Shown here one piece after another: positions 32,849-41,184 of a DNA stretch of 64,000 bases. Source of the stretch: Aeromicrobium sp. Root472D3. GTDB lineage: Bacteria > Actinomycetota > Actinomycetes > Propionibacteriales > Nocardioidaceae. Under the pieces are notes generated by a model. The model did no database searches and had not been told where the DNA came from. It saw nothing but the letters and a program-made list of their open reading frames with translations. The DNA is taken from the NCBI RefSeq assembly GCF_001426485.1, contig NZ_LMET01000001.1, positions 2,425,490 through 2,489,489 on the forward strand. Direction: 5' to 3'. A program made the translations under genes and the position numbers. The first letter of the stretch is position 1, and each line of letters begins with the position of its first letter.

Positions 32849-35428
32849 GTGACCACCTCCACCGCGCCCCGGGACGGCCTGACCGACGCCGAGGTCCTGG
32901 TGCGCCGCGAGCGCGACGGACGCAACCTGCTGCCGCCCCCGCGGCGGACGCCCGCGTGGCGCCTCCTCCTCGCCCAGATGACGCACTTCTTCGCCGGCAT
33001 GCTCTGGGTCGCGGCCGCCCTCGCACTGCTGGCCGGGATGGTGCCGCTGAGCGTGGCGATCGCGGTCATCGTGGTGCTGAACGGCGCCTTCGCCTTCGCG
33101 CAGGAGTACCGGGCCGACGCGGCCGCCGAGAGGCTGGGGTCGATGATGCCGGCCCGCGCGCGGGTGCGTCGCAACGGCGGCACGACCGACGTCGACGTGT
33201 CCGACCTGGTGCTGGACGACGTCGTCGTCCTCGCCGCGGGCGACAGGATCGGCGCCGACCTCACCGTCGTGCAGTCGTCGGGACTGTCGGTCGACGAGTC
33301 GATGCTGACCGGCGAGAGCCTCCCGGTCGAGCGGGCGCCGGGCGACACCGTGCGCGCCGGCACGTTCGTCGTCCAAGGGGACGCCCAGGGCACCGTGTGC
33401 GCGGTCGGGACGTCGACGGAGCTGGCCGGCATCGCCGCTCTCACCGCGACCGCCGAGCGACCGCCGAGCCCCCTCGCGCGCCAGCTGCACCGGCTCGTGC
33501 TGGTCGTCGCCGCGATCGCCGTGACGGTCGGCGTCGTGCTGTCGTCGGCGTCGCTCGTGCTCGGCTCGACCGTGACCCAGGCGCTGCTGTTCGGGGTGGG
33601 CGTGATGGTCGCGCTGGTGCCGGAGGGCCTGCTGCCGACCGTGACCCTCTCGCTCGCCCGCGGAGCGGAGCGGATGGCGGCCGAGCACGCCCTGGTGCGC
33701 CGCCTCGAGGCGGTCGAGACGCTCGGCGCCACGACGTTCATCTGCACCGACAAGACCGGCACCCTCACCCGCAACGAGATGTCCGTCGTCGAGGTGTGGA
33801 CGACAGAGGGGGTCGTCGCCGTCACCGGCACGGGCTACGACCCGGCCGGCGCGTCGACCGGGAACGCGCGGGCCCGCGTGCTGGCGGCCGCCGCCGGACG
33901 GTCCGCCGTCGCCTGCGTCGTCGGACGTGCGGTCCTGCGCGACGGTGCCTGGGCGGCGGAGGGAGACCCGATGGACGCCTCGCTGGACGCCTTCTCGCAG
34001 CGCATGGGCGAGTCTGTCGCGACCCGCCCGCCACCGCGGGTCCGACTCCCCTTCACGTCCGAGCGGATGTTCAGTGCTGCCGTCCTCGACGACCGGGGCG
34101 TCGTCATGGGCGCCCCCGAGACGATCGTCGCGCGCTGCGGCGGGCTCGACGTGCCCCGGGCGCTCGGTGCACTCGCCGACATGTCGGCGCGCGGGCGACG
34201 GGTCGTGGCCGTCGCGCGGGCCCGCACCCCCGTCGAGGAGTCGACCGAGGCCGGCCTGACCGCCGCGATCGACGCCGACCTCGAGCTCCTCGCGCTGATC
34301 GGCATCCGCGACCCGCCGCGCGCCGACGTGGCCGACGCCATCGCCACGTGCCACCGGGCCGGCATCCGCCTCGCCATGGTGACCGGCGACAGCGCGGCGA
34401 CCGGTGCCGCGATCGCGACCGAGATCGGTCTCCTGGGGCCGAAGGGCACCGTCGTGGAGGGCAAGGACCTGCCCGCCGGCGACGAGGACGTCGCCGAGCT
34501 GCTCGACCGGGCCGACGGCGCGGTCGTCGCCCGCGTCACGCCCGCCGACAAGCTGCGGATCGCCCGTGCGCTCCGCTCCCGGGGGCACGTCGTGGCCATG
34601 ACCGGTGACGGGGTCAACGACGCCGCCGCGCTGCGCGAGGCCGACGTGGGGGTCGCGATGGGTCGGTCGGGCAGCGACGTCGCCCGCGAGTCGGCCGACC
34701 TGGTGCTGCTCGACGACAACTTCGCCACGATCCCCCGGGCCGTCGAGCTGGGCCGCGGGACCTTCGCCAACATCCGGCGCTTCCTGACGTTCCACCTGAC
34801 CGACAACGTGGCCGAGCTCGTGCCCTTCGTCGCCTGGGCCATGACGGGCAGCGAGATCCCCTTGGCCATCGGGGTGCTGCAGGTGCTGGCGCTCGACATC
34901 GGCACCGACATGCTCCCGGCGCTGGCCCTCGGCGCCGAGCCGTCGAACGCGCGCACGATGAGCGGACCGCCCCGCACGACGGACGTCGTCGACGGCGCGC
35001 TGCTGCGCCGGGCGCTGCTGGTCCTCGGCCCCGCCGAGGCCGCCCTGTCGATGGGCGCCTTCCTCGCCGTCATGACGGCGGGCGGGTGGACCTACGGCGC
35101 GGACGCCTCGGACCACCTGCTGGCCGTGGCGTCCGGTTCGGCCTTCGCCGTGATCGCCGCCGCCCAGATGGCCAACGCCTTCGTCTGCCGCAGCGAGACC
35201 CGACCGGCCTGGACCGTCGATCCCCGACGGAACCCGTGGGTCGTCGGCGCGGTCGCGGTCGAGGCCGTGCTGCTCGTGGTCTTCCTCGGCGTGCCGTGGC
35301 TCTCCGAGCTGCTCGGCGGCGCGTGGCCGTCGGCCACCGGGTGGCTGTTCTGCCTCGTCGCGGTCGTCACCCTCCCCCTCGTCGACGCGGCCCACAAGCT
35401 GCTGGTCCACCTGCGGGCGCACCGATGA
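32849..35428 (+). CDS. P2-type cation-transporting ATPase 2
   Basis: 859 residues. Same architecture as the ATPase at 25057-27777, but clearly diverged: short N-terminus (DGLTDAEVLVRRERDGRNLL), actuator MLTGES, TM4 VPEGLLPTVTLSLA, phosphorylation site [11 protein letters not shown] and hinge [14 protein letters not shown]. The GLLPT after PEG and the hinge ending AAAL rather than APAL set it apart from classic SERCA-type pumps, so ion specificity is open (Na+/K+, Ca2+ or Mg2+). GTG 32849 is used; the ribosome site is poor. Coupled by ATGA to a DUF1003 protein. Confidence 0.88.
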   Translation: MTTSTAPRDGLTDAEVLVRRERDGRNLLPPPRRTPAWRLLLAQMTHFFAGMLWVAAALALLAGMVPLSVAIAVIVVLNGAFAFAQEYRADAAAERLGSMMPARARVRRNGGTTDVDVSDLVLDDVVVLAAGDRIGADLTVVQSSGLSVDESMLTGESLPVERAPGDTVRAGTFVVQGDAQGTVCAVGTSTELAGIAALTATAERPPSPLARQLHRLVLVVAAIAVTVGVVLSSASLVLGSTVTQALLFGVGVMVALVPEGLLPTVTLSLARGAERMAAEHALVRRLEAVETLGATTFICTDKTGTLTRNEMSVVEVWTTEGVVAVTGTGYDPAGASTGNARARVLAAAAGRSAVACVVGRAVLRDGAWAAEGDPMDASLDAFSQRMGESVATRPPPRVRLPFTSERMFSAAVLDDRGVVMGAPETIVARCGGLDVPRALGALADMSARGRRVVAVARARTPVEESTEAGLTAAIDADLELLALIGIRDPPRADVADAIATCHRAGIRLAMVTGDSAATGAAIATEIGLLGPKGTVVEGKDLPAGDEDVAELLDRADGAVVARVTPADKLRIARALRSRGHVVAMTGDGVNDAAALREADVGVAMGRSGSDVARESADLVLLDDNFATIPRAVELGRGTFANIRRFLTFHLTDNVAELVPFVAWAMTGSEIPLAIGVLQVLALDIGTDMLPALALGAEPSNARTMSGPPRTTDVVDGALLRRALLVLGPAEAALSMGAFLAVMTAGGWTYGADASDHLLAVASGSAFAVIAAAQMANAFVCRSETRPAWTVDPRRNPWVVGAVAVEAVLLVVFLGVPWLSELLGGAWPSATGWLFCLVAVVTLPLVDAAHKLLVHLRAHR

Positions 35429-35865
35429 CCGCCGGCTCGCACCAGGGCCCGGCGGACGGACGGTCGACCCACCCGGTCGTGACGGCCTTCCACGACCTGC
35501 GCCGGCACGACCTCCAGGTACGGGTCGCCGACGCCATCACGTCGTTCGCCGGGTCGATGCGCTTCGTGTACCTGCACGCGGCCGTGTTCCTCCTGTGGAT
35601 GCTGGTGGTGGAGTCGACGCCGTGGCCCACCCTGACGCTCATCGTCTCGCTCGAGGCCATCTTCCTGTCGACGTTCGTGCTGATCGGGCAGAACCGGCAG
35701 GCGGCGTTCCAGCTGGCCAAGGCCGACCACGACTTCGTCCAGCAGGAGCTCGAGCTGCAGACCAACACCGAGCTCACCCGGGCGATCCACGTCATGACGA
35801 CCGAGCTCCACCGACGGGCCACCGCGCCGGGCGCCCACCGCGACCGCGACCGGCAGCCTCGCTGA
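35425..35865 (+). CDS. DUF1003 membrane protein
   Basis: 146 residues. Core DUF1003 pattern: RVADAITSFAGSMRFVYLHAAVFLLWM, then LTLIVSLEAIFLSTFVLIGQNRQ, two membrane helices with a charged C-terminal tail predicted helical (about 95-130). The family is of unknown function and often sits beside P-type ATPases or Mg2+ transporters. ATG 35425 overlaps the ATPase stop as ATGA. Its stop codon is the first unit of an 8-bp tandem repeat. Confidence 0.85.
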   Translation: MTAGSHQGPADGRSTHPVVTAFHDLRRHDLQVRVADAITSFAGSMRFVYLHAAVFLLWMLVVESTPWPTLTLIVSLEAIFLSTFVLIGQNRQAAFQLAKADHDFVQQELELQTNTELTRAIHVMTTELHRRATAPGAHRDRDRQPR

Positions 35866-35893
35866 CCCGGTGACCCGGTGACCCGCTGACCGG
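35863..35893. repeat. 8-bp tandem repeat carrying TGA in all three frames
   Basis: TGACCCGG, TGACCCGG, TGACCCGC, TGACCGG beginning at the DUF1003 stop codon. An 8-bp step places a TGA in every reading frame on the plus strand. It lies just before the converging Usp stop at 35903. Confidence 0.75.
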
Positions 35894-35902
35894 CCGCGGT
35901 CG

Positions 35903-36733
35903 TCAGTGCGCCGGGGCCGAGCCGTAGTCGTCGGGCACGATCGCCACGGGACAGCGCGCCGCAGGCAGCACGAGCACGGCCACGGGGCGGGTGAGCGCGA
36001 AGGCGAGCCCGTGCCCGTGGGGCCGACGGACGACCAGCAACGAGGCGTTCCCGGTCGCCTCGAGGCACGCGTCGACCTCGTCGACGCGCAGGTGGGACGG
36101 CTCGACGTCCACCGCCGCGGCCGGGGCGTCCGACGGGACCGCGCCCGGTCGCTGCGAGGTCGTCTCCCCCGCGGCGTGGAGGACGTGCAGGCTCTCACCG
36201 CGAAGACCGGCCTGCTCGAGGCCGTACCGCAAGGGCCCCGCCGTGGACGCGTCACCGTCCGACGCCAGCACGACCCCGCCACTCGGCGCCTCGGGGCGCT
36301 CCGCGCTCGGGACCACCACGACGGGGCACGCGGCCCTCAGGGCCAGGTGACCCGAGAGGTCGCCCCCGACCATCCACTCCAGCCAACCCACCCCGTCGGC
36401 GGCACCGACGACCACGACCTGTGCCGTCATCGCCTCCTGCACCAGGCAGGGGCCGGGCTCCCCCCGCACCAGGACGTACTCGACGTGCAGCTCGTGACCG
36501 GACTCGTCGACGACCTCTCGGGCGCGCGCCAGCACCTCGGTGGCCGCGGCGCGCACCGTCTCGTCGGGGTCGGGGCCGAAGTACAGGTCACCGGCCAGTG
36601 CGGCGTAGCAGTGCACGAGGCGGACGGGTGCGCCGAGCCGTGCCGCCTCGTCCAGCCCGTACAGGACGACGGAGGGCCGGTCGTCGACGACGCCGACGAC
36701 GACCGGCCCGACGTGTCGATCAGGGGCGGGCAT
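35903..36733 (-). CDS. Universal stress protein, tandem domain
   Basis: 276 residues. Domain 1: VVVGVVDDRPSVVLYGLDEA to CPVVVVPSAE (about 10-145); domain 2: GGVVLASDGDASTAGPLRY to CPVAIVPDDY. Nucleotide-loop glycines are only partly kept (GAADGVGWLEWMVGGD). ATG 36733 lies 14 bases inside the preceding Usp gene, so both are translated from one message. Served by the perfect palindromic box at 37645-37658. Confidence 0.88.
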   Translation of the reverse strand: MPAPDRHVGPVVVGVVDDRPSVVLYGLDEAARLGAPVRLVHCYAALAGDLYFGPDPDETVRAAATEVLARAREVVDESGHELHVEYVLVRGEPGPCLVQEAMTAQVVVVGAADGVGWLEWMVGGDLSGHLALRAACPVVVVPSAERPEAPSGGVVLASDGDASTAGPLRYGLEQAGLRGESLHVLHAAGETTSQRPGAVPSDAPAAAVDVEPSHLRVDEVDACLEATGNASLLVVRRPHGHGLAFALTRPVAVLVLPAARCPVAIVPDDYGSAPAH

Positions 36734-37565
36734 AGTCCAGCGGGACGACCGCGACGGGGCACTGGGCCTTGCGCAGCACCGTCAGGGCGATGGGTCGCGC
36801 CTTCGCGAAGGGGGTCGAGTGGCCGTGATGACGTCCGATGACGACCAGCGACGCCTCTGCGGTCGCCTGGATGCACTCGTCGACCGGCGCCCCGTCGGTC
36901 GTCGACCGGAACACCGACACGTCGGGGTACTGCTCCTTCCACCCCGCGACGATCTCGGCGACGTTGGCGTGGTGGTTCTGGAAGTCCTCGCGCAGCGTCG
37001 CCTCGGGAGCGGCGTGCAGCACGTGCAGCGCCTCCTGACGGGCGTCGGCCTGCTCGAAGGCGTAGCGCAACGGGCCCGCCGCCGACGTGTCGCCGTCGAC
37101 CGTGACGACCACCCCGCCCGTCCCGGTTCCCGGGACGTTGCGCTCGGGGACGACGACCACGGGGCACGCCGCGGTGCGTGCGAGGTGGCCGGACATCTCT
37201 CCTCCGAGGAACCGGTCGAACCACGGCACGTCGTCCGATCCGAGCACCAGCGCCGCCGCCCGGGTGGCTGCCTCGGACAGGACGTCGACGGGCGACCCGT
37301 CGGTCATGACGTACTCGACCTCCAGGTCGACGCCGGAGTCCGCCACGACCGCCGCGGCGGCGTCGAGCACCTCCTGGCCCTCGACCCGCATGGCACCGAG
37401 CGTCTCGGACCCCACGTAGAAGGCCGACGCCGGGCTGGGCAGGGCCCAGCAGTGGACGACCCTGAGCGGTCTGCGGAGCCGCACGGCCTCGGCGACGGCG
37501 TACGCGACCGCGGCGGGCTGCTTGTCGGCGACGCCGACCAGGACCGGGAAGTGATTCGTGTGCAT
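36720..37565 (-). CDS. Universal stress protein, tandem domain
   Basis: 281 residues of the VADKQPAAVAYAVAEA subfamily (compare 16224, 41185, 45396). Domain 1 has LVLGSDDVPWFDRFLGGEMSGHLA and CPVVVVPERN; domain 2 VVVTVDGDTSAAGPLRYAFEQA and CPVAVVPLDY. ATG 37565 has AGGAG about 6 bases before it. First gene of a two-Usp operon. Confidence 0.9.
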   Translation of the reverse strand: MHTNHFPVLVGVADKQPAAVAYAVAEAVRLRRPLRVVHCWALPSPASAFYVGSETLGAMRVEGQEVLDAAAAVVADSGVDLEVEYVMTDGSPVDVLSEAATRAAALVLGSDDVPWFDRFLGGEMSGHLARTAACPVVVVPERNVPGTGTGGVVVTVDGDTSAAGPLRYAFEQADARQEALHVLHAAPEATLREDFQNHHANVAEIVAGWKEQYPDVSVFRSTTDGAPVDECIQATAEASLVVIGRHHGHSTPFAKARPIALTVLRKAQCPVAVVPLDYARP

Positions 37566-37644
37566 GGCGTCTCCTGGGTGAGGTGGTCCTGCCACTCTCG
37601 CTCCCGCCGACCCCGGCGCCCACCGGCCGATGGCCTCGTCCCGC

Positions 37645-37658
37645 GGGACGATCGTCCC
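37645..37658. promoter_or_regulatory. DevR-type box, perfect palindrome
   Basis: GGGACGATCGTCCC, an exact 14-bp palindrome and the best copy of GGGAC-N4-GTCCC in the window. It lies 80 bp upstream of the Usp start at 37565 and just after the stop of the broken alcohol dehydrogenase. Confidence 0.7.
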
Positions 37659-37674
37659 ACCGGCCGCGCGGGCG

Positions 37675-38685
37675 TCAGAACTCGAACACGAGACGCGCCG
37701 GGACCGAGCCCGAGAGCACGTCGGCGATCGCCGCGTTGACGTCGTCGAGCTTGCGCCCCTCCGCCACGACCCTGGTGCGGCCCAGCCGGTGCAGCTCGAA
37801 GACCTCGGCGAGGTCGCCGCGGGTGCCGACGATCGACCCGATGATGCTGATGCCCTTGATGACGGTGTCGAAGATCGGGATGCTCAGGTCGCCGTCGGCG
37901 GGCATCGCGACGCACACCAGCCGGCCGCCCGGGCGCAGGGACGCGAAGGCCTGCTCGAACGAGCGCGGCGAGACCGCGAAGGCCAGGGCGACGTCGGCGC
38001 CCCCCAGCCGCCGGATGGCCTCGACCGGGTCGGTCGCGCGGGCGTCGACGGTGTGGTGGGCCCCGAGCTCGACGGCCAGGGTCAGCTTCTCGGGCTCGAC
38101 GTCGATGCCGATCACGGTGCCCCCGACGATGTGGGCGTACTGCACCGCCAGGTGTCCCAGCCCCCCGATGCCGAAGACGGCGACGTTCTCGCCCGGCTGC
38201 ACGTGCGCGACCTTGACGGCCTTGTACGCCGTGAGACCCGCGCAGGTCAGCGGCGCCGCGTCGACGGGCTCGACCCCGGGCGGGACGGCGACCGCGAAAG
38301 CCGCCGTCACGACGGCGTACTCGGCGAAGGCCCCGTCGGTGGAGTAGCCGCTGTTGACCTGGTCCTGGCAGAGCGTCTCGCGGCCGTCGAGGCAGTAGCG
38401 GCAGGTGCCGCAGGCGCCTCAGAGCCAGGCGATCGAGACGCGGTCACCCAGGCCGTGGTCCGTGACTCCGGGACCCAGCTTCTCCACGATGCCGATGCCC
38501 TCGTGCCCGGGTGTCCTCGGCAGGGTCGGCTTGACGGGCCAGTCGCCGTGCGCTGCGTGGATGTCGGTGTGGCACAGGCCGCAGGCCTCCATCCGGACGA
38601 GCACCTGGCCTGCGGCGGGCTCGGGGACGGGGAGCTCCATGACCTGGAGGGGCTGGCCGAACGCGGTGACGACTGCTGCCTTCAT
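37675..38685 (-). pseudogene. Zinc alcohol dehydrogenase interrupted by in-frame TGA
   Basis: From ATG 38685 to the stop at 37675 one frame encodes a complete 336-codon medium-chain alcohol dehydrogenase (AdhA/AdhP type). It has [16 protein letters not shown] and GHEGIG for catalytic zinc, CGTCRYC for structural zinc, VFGIGGLGHLAVQYA for NAD, and a C-terminus ending VPARLVFEF. A single TGA at 38419-38421 interrupts it just after DRVSIAWL, where homologues have WL-x-x-ACG. There is no frameshift and the rest looks under selection. Either a recent nonsense mutation, a sequencing error or read-through. Cys is not expected at this position, so selenocysteine is unlikely. No ribosome site precedes the downstream half. 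Confidence 0.82.
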
Positions 38686-38777
38686 GACGGGTGGTCCGAT
38701 CTGGTGGGCGACGGGGCGGAGGTGGTCGCACGGGCGGTCACCGCCTCCAGCCTGTGCCGGTCCCGGCTGCCCGGACA

Positions 38778-38826
38778 GGGCACGTGGTCCCGGTCCAGCG
38801 CCCCTGGCCGACGGGACGTCCGGCCC
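38778..38826. promoter_or_regulatory. Two DevR-type boxes between the broken alcohol dehydrogenase and a small operon
   Basis: GGGCACGTGGTCCC (38778-38791) and GGGACGTCCGGCCC (38813-38826), 93-141 bp upstream of the dehydrogenase ATG and 97-145 bp upstream of the small-protein start at 38923. Confidence 0.6.
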
Positions 38827-38922
38827 CCGCGGTGGTGTCCTGGGACCGTGGGGACGACCGGTGACCCGGCGCATCGTGGACGTCACCCCCGACCCGGTCG
38901 GGTCGAGCTCACAGGAGGCGCC

Positions 38923-39063
38923 ATGACACGAACCGCCCGTCGGGCACCCCGGGCACCCCGGGCCCCACGTCGTCCTCACGTCCGGCGGGCCGCCGTCGTG
39001 GCGGCCCTGGCCGCCGCCCTGTCCCCCGTGCGACCCCAGCACCGCGCACGGTCGACGACATGA
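38923..39063 (+). CDS. Small basic protein of unknown function (46 aa)
   Basis: 46 residues: an Arg/Pro-rich start ([20 protein letters not shown]) then a hydrophobic [17 protein letters not shown] lies 6 bases before ATG 38923, and its TGA overlaps the next ATG as ATGA, both good signs of translation. The composition could be a twin-arginine-like or short membrane peptide, but no family is recognisable. Transcribed from a region holding two DevR-type boxes. Confidence 0.45.
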   Translation: MTRTARRAPRAPRAPRRPHVRRAAVVAALAAALSPVRPQHRARSTT

Positions 39064-39371
39064 CGACCACCTCGACCTCCGACGACACCGCGGCGCTCCC
39101 CCGGCGCGTCCGACGGTGGGCGGTCGCCTCCGGGCTGGTCGGGATCGGGGTCGGGTCGCTGGCCACCGTCCTCGTCATCGGTCACGCCGACGTCCCGTCG
39201 CAGGACCCTGCCTCGGTACGGCTCTCGGACGTGGGATCGGCGTGCCGCGACTGGATGTCGTCGGGAGGAGCCGCGGACCGCGACGACCAGCGGTGGTGCA
39301 CCGACATGGTCGACTGGATGGACGACCACCTGTCGGGTCGCACCGGCACCTGGATGATGCACGACCGCTGA
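39060..39371 (+). CDS. Small membrane-anchored protein of unknown function (103 aa)
   Basis: 103 residues: basic N-terminus, one membrane segment ([20 protein letters not shown], about 22-41), then an extracytoplasmic part with two Cys (SACRDWM and [14 protein letters not shown]) that could form a disulfide. The end is rich in Met, His and Asp. Unknown family. Coupled to the preceding 46-residue ORF by ATGA overlap and followed at once by a hairpin terminator. Confidence 0.6.
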   Translation: MTTTSTSDDTAALPRRVRRWAVASGLVGIGVGSLATVLVIGHADVPSQDPASVRLSDVGSACRDWMSSGGAADRDDQRWCTDMVDWMDDHLSGRTGTWMMHDR

Positions 39372-39408
39372 CGGCACCGTTCGCGGCCAGACCGGGGCCG
39401 CTGTGCCG
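39372..39408 (+). terminator. Bulged hairpin after the small membrane protein gene
   Basis: Outer arms CGGCAC / GTGCCG enclose inner arms GCGGCC / GGCCGC with a 7-base loop, beginning one base after the TGA at 39371. Long GC stem without U-tract; may also stop transcription from the converging Usp gene. Confidence 0.55.
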
Positions 39409-39481
39409 GGAACCCGTGGCGCACAGGACGTCGAGGGGCCGCGGTCGATCGGGGCTCGATCCGGTGCCCTCGCGGGGACGC

Positions 39482-40318
39482 TCAGCGCGCCGGCGCCGGG
39501 ACGATGACGACGGGGCAGCGGGCGAGCCTCGCGCAGGTCTCGCCGACCCCGCCCAGCGCGCTGTGGATCAGTCCGCTCGTGCCGTGCCGGCCGACGACCA
39601 GCAGCACGGCGTCCCGCGAGGCGTCGAGCAGCCGGTCGGCCGCCTCACCCTGCACCACGACCGACTGGGGGGCCGGGGTCGGCAGCCGGGACGCGACGGT
39701 CGCGACGGCGTCCACCGCGTCCTGACGTGTCCGGGCGACGGCTGCCCCGGACGTGCCGTACACCCCGACGAGCCGGAGCGTGCAGGCTGTCTGCGCGGCC
39801 ATGGCGACCGCCCACCCGACGGCGGCCGTGCTCGCCGGCGAGCCGTCGACGCCCACGCAGATCACCCCACCCGCGGAGGGAACCGCGGTCGGCGTCGAGA
39901 CCGTCGGATCAGCCTCCGCCGAGTAGGCCCACCCCTCGGGGCCGGAGGCGCGGACGACCTCGCCGTGGCGGTCGACCTCGACCAGCAGCGTCTCGCTGCG
40001 CCGGCGCAGGCGGACCAGGAACGGGTCGAGCAGTGCCGCCACGGGGTCACGCGGCGTCTCGACGACCAGCAGGTCGACCCCGCGGCCCTCGCGCGCCAGG
40101 ACGTCGACGGGGTCGCCGTCGAGCTCCTCGGTGACCACCGGCAGCCCCAGCTCGGTGCGGTCCTCACGGTGGTCCGTCGACACCCGGACGACACGGACCG
40201 TCGCCGACTCCTCGAGGGCCACCTCCAGCGCGTAGGCCAACGAGCCGGAGCACCTGTCGTCGACGACCCCGACCACGATCGACCGGGTGCCGGGTCGTGC
40301 GTCGCGAACGGTCGTCAT
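39482..40318 (-). CDS. Universal stress protein, divergent N-domain plus canonical C-domain
   Basis: 278 residues. The C-terminal domain (about 145-278) is canonical: VICVGVDGSPASTAAVGWAV and the nucleotide loop GRHGTSGLIHSALGG (G-2x-G-9x-G), ending CPVVIVPAPA. The N-terminal half starts SIVVGVVDDRCSGSLAYAL but lacks the loop and ends in an unrelated stretch. Monocistronic. ATG 40318. A DevR-type box lies 110 bp upstream. Confidence 0.88.
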   Translation of the reverse strand: MTTVRDARPGTRSIVVGVVDDRCSGSLAYALEVALEESATVRVVRVSTDHREDRTELGLPVVTEELDGDPVDVLAREGRGVDLLVVETPRDPVAALLDPFLVRLRRRSETLLVEVDRHGEVVRASGPEGWAYSAEADPTVSTPTAVPSAGGVICVGVDGSPASTAAVGWAVAMAAQTACTLRLVGVYGTSGAAVARTRQDAVDAVATVASRLPTPAPQSVVVQGEAADRLLDASRDAVLLVVGRHGTSGLIHSALGGVGETCARLARCPVVIVPAPAR

Positions 40319-40427
40319 GACACCTCTTGCGTCGATGCTGGGCGGCCGAGGTCGGACGACCCAGCTCTCAGGCCGGACACTTCCGTGACCGCGACCGCCA
40401 CGGCACCGCCGAACCGCCTCGGACGTG

Positions 40428-40441
40428 AGGCCGTTGGTCCC
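40428..40441. promoter_or_regulatory. DevR-type box upstream of the 39.5-kb Usp gene
   Basis: AGGCCGTTGGTCCC, perfect right half and degenerate left half, 110 bp upstream of the Usp start and just before the stop of the second DevR-like gene. Confidence 0.4.
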
Positions 40442-40446
40442 TCAGG

Positions 40447-41085
40447 TCACGGGCTCATCAGGCGCGTCGCGAAGACGGCGGCCTGGGTGCGGCTGACCAG
40501 GCCGAGCTTCGCGAGCACGTTCGACATGTAGTTCTTGACCGTCTTCTCGGCCAGGAACAGGCGATCGCCGATCTGCTTGTTGGTCAGGCCCTCGGCCACC
40601 AGCTCCAGGATCCGCCGCTCCTGGGCACTGAGGCTCTTGAGCTCCTGCGGCTCCTCCGGTCCACCGTCGCGCAGTCGCTCCATCACCTTGGCCGTGACGC
40701 TCGGGTCGAGCAGGGACCCGCCGCCGGCCACGTGCCGGACGCCGCTCAGCAGGTCCTGGCTCGTCACCTGCTTGAGGATGTACCCAGCGGCCCCGGCCAT
40801 GATGGCCGCGAACAGCGCCTCGTCGTCGTCGAACGACGTCAGGATGATGGCCTTGACCGACGGTTCCGCGGACCGGATCTGCCGGCACACCTCGATGCCG
40901 CTGCCGTCGGGCAGGCGGGCGTCGAGGATCGCCACGTCCGGGCGCAACGCCGGTATGCGGGCAGTCGCCGCCGCGGCCGTGCCCGCCTCCCCGACGACCT
41001 CGATGTCGCCCCCGCTCTCCAGCAGCTTGCGGAGGCCCATGCGGACCATCTCGTGGTCGTCGAGCAGGAACACACGTATCGTCAC
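40447..41085 (-). CDS. DevR/DosR-like NarL-family response regulator 2 (orphan)
   Basis: 212 residues, nearly superimposable on the regulator at 18944-19585. Asp9-Asp10, Asp55 (AILDARLPDG), GYILKQ and the LuxR-type DNA-binding domain with FLAEKTVKNYMSNVLAKLG are all kept. The recognition helix region is identical by eye, so both should bind the same boxes. The tail differs (VSRTQAAVFATRLMSP versus ERRTQAAVLASRLL). No kinase gene adjoins it. GTG 41085 has GAGGAG upstream, and a good box lies 65 bp upstream. It may be a second output of the DevS-like kinase or answer to another sensor. Confidence 0.92.
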   Translation of the reverse strand: MTIRVFLLDDHEMVRMGLRKLLESGGDIEVVGEAGTAAAATARIPALRPDVAILDARLPDGSGIEVCRQIRSAEPSVKAIILTSFDDDEALFAAIMAGAAGYILKQVTSQDLLSGVRHVAGGGSLLDPSVTAKVMERLRDGGPEEPQELKSLSAQERRILELVAEGLTNKQIGDRLFLAEKTVKNYMSNVLAKLGLVSRTQAAVFATRLMSP

Positions 41086-41149
41086 CCAGATCTCCTCGTC
41101 GACACCTCATGCCAACGCTCCAGTATGAGCGGGTGCTGGCCCACGGTCA

Positions 41150-41163
41150 GGGCACAAGGTCCC
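41150..41163. promoter_or_regulatory. DevR-type box upstream of the second DevR-like gene
   Basis: GGGCACAAGGTCCC, perfect right half, 65 bp upstream of the GTG at 41085; suggests auto- or cross-regulation of the two regulators. Confidence 0.6.
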
Positions 41164-41184
41164 GCTATCTGCGCCAGGGGTCCG

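Noticed and set aside
35863..35893. CRISPR or mobile-element origin of the tandem 8-bp repeat
   Set aside because: Units are contiguous with no spacers, and there are no cas, transposase or terminal inverted repeats nearby.
37675..38685. Selenocysteine at the TGA of the alcohol dehydrogenase
   Set aside because: Homologues do not carry Cys at this position, the downstream sequence shows no obvious SECIS hairpin, and no selenoprotein genes are seen nearby.
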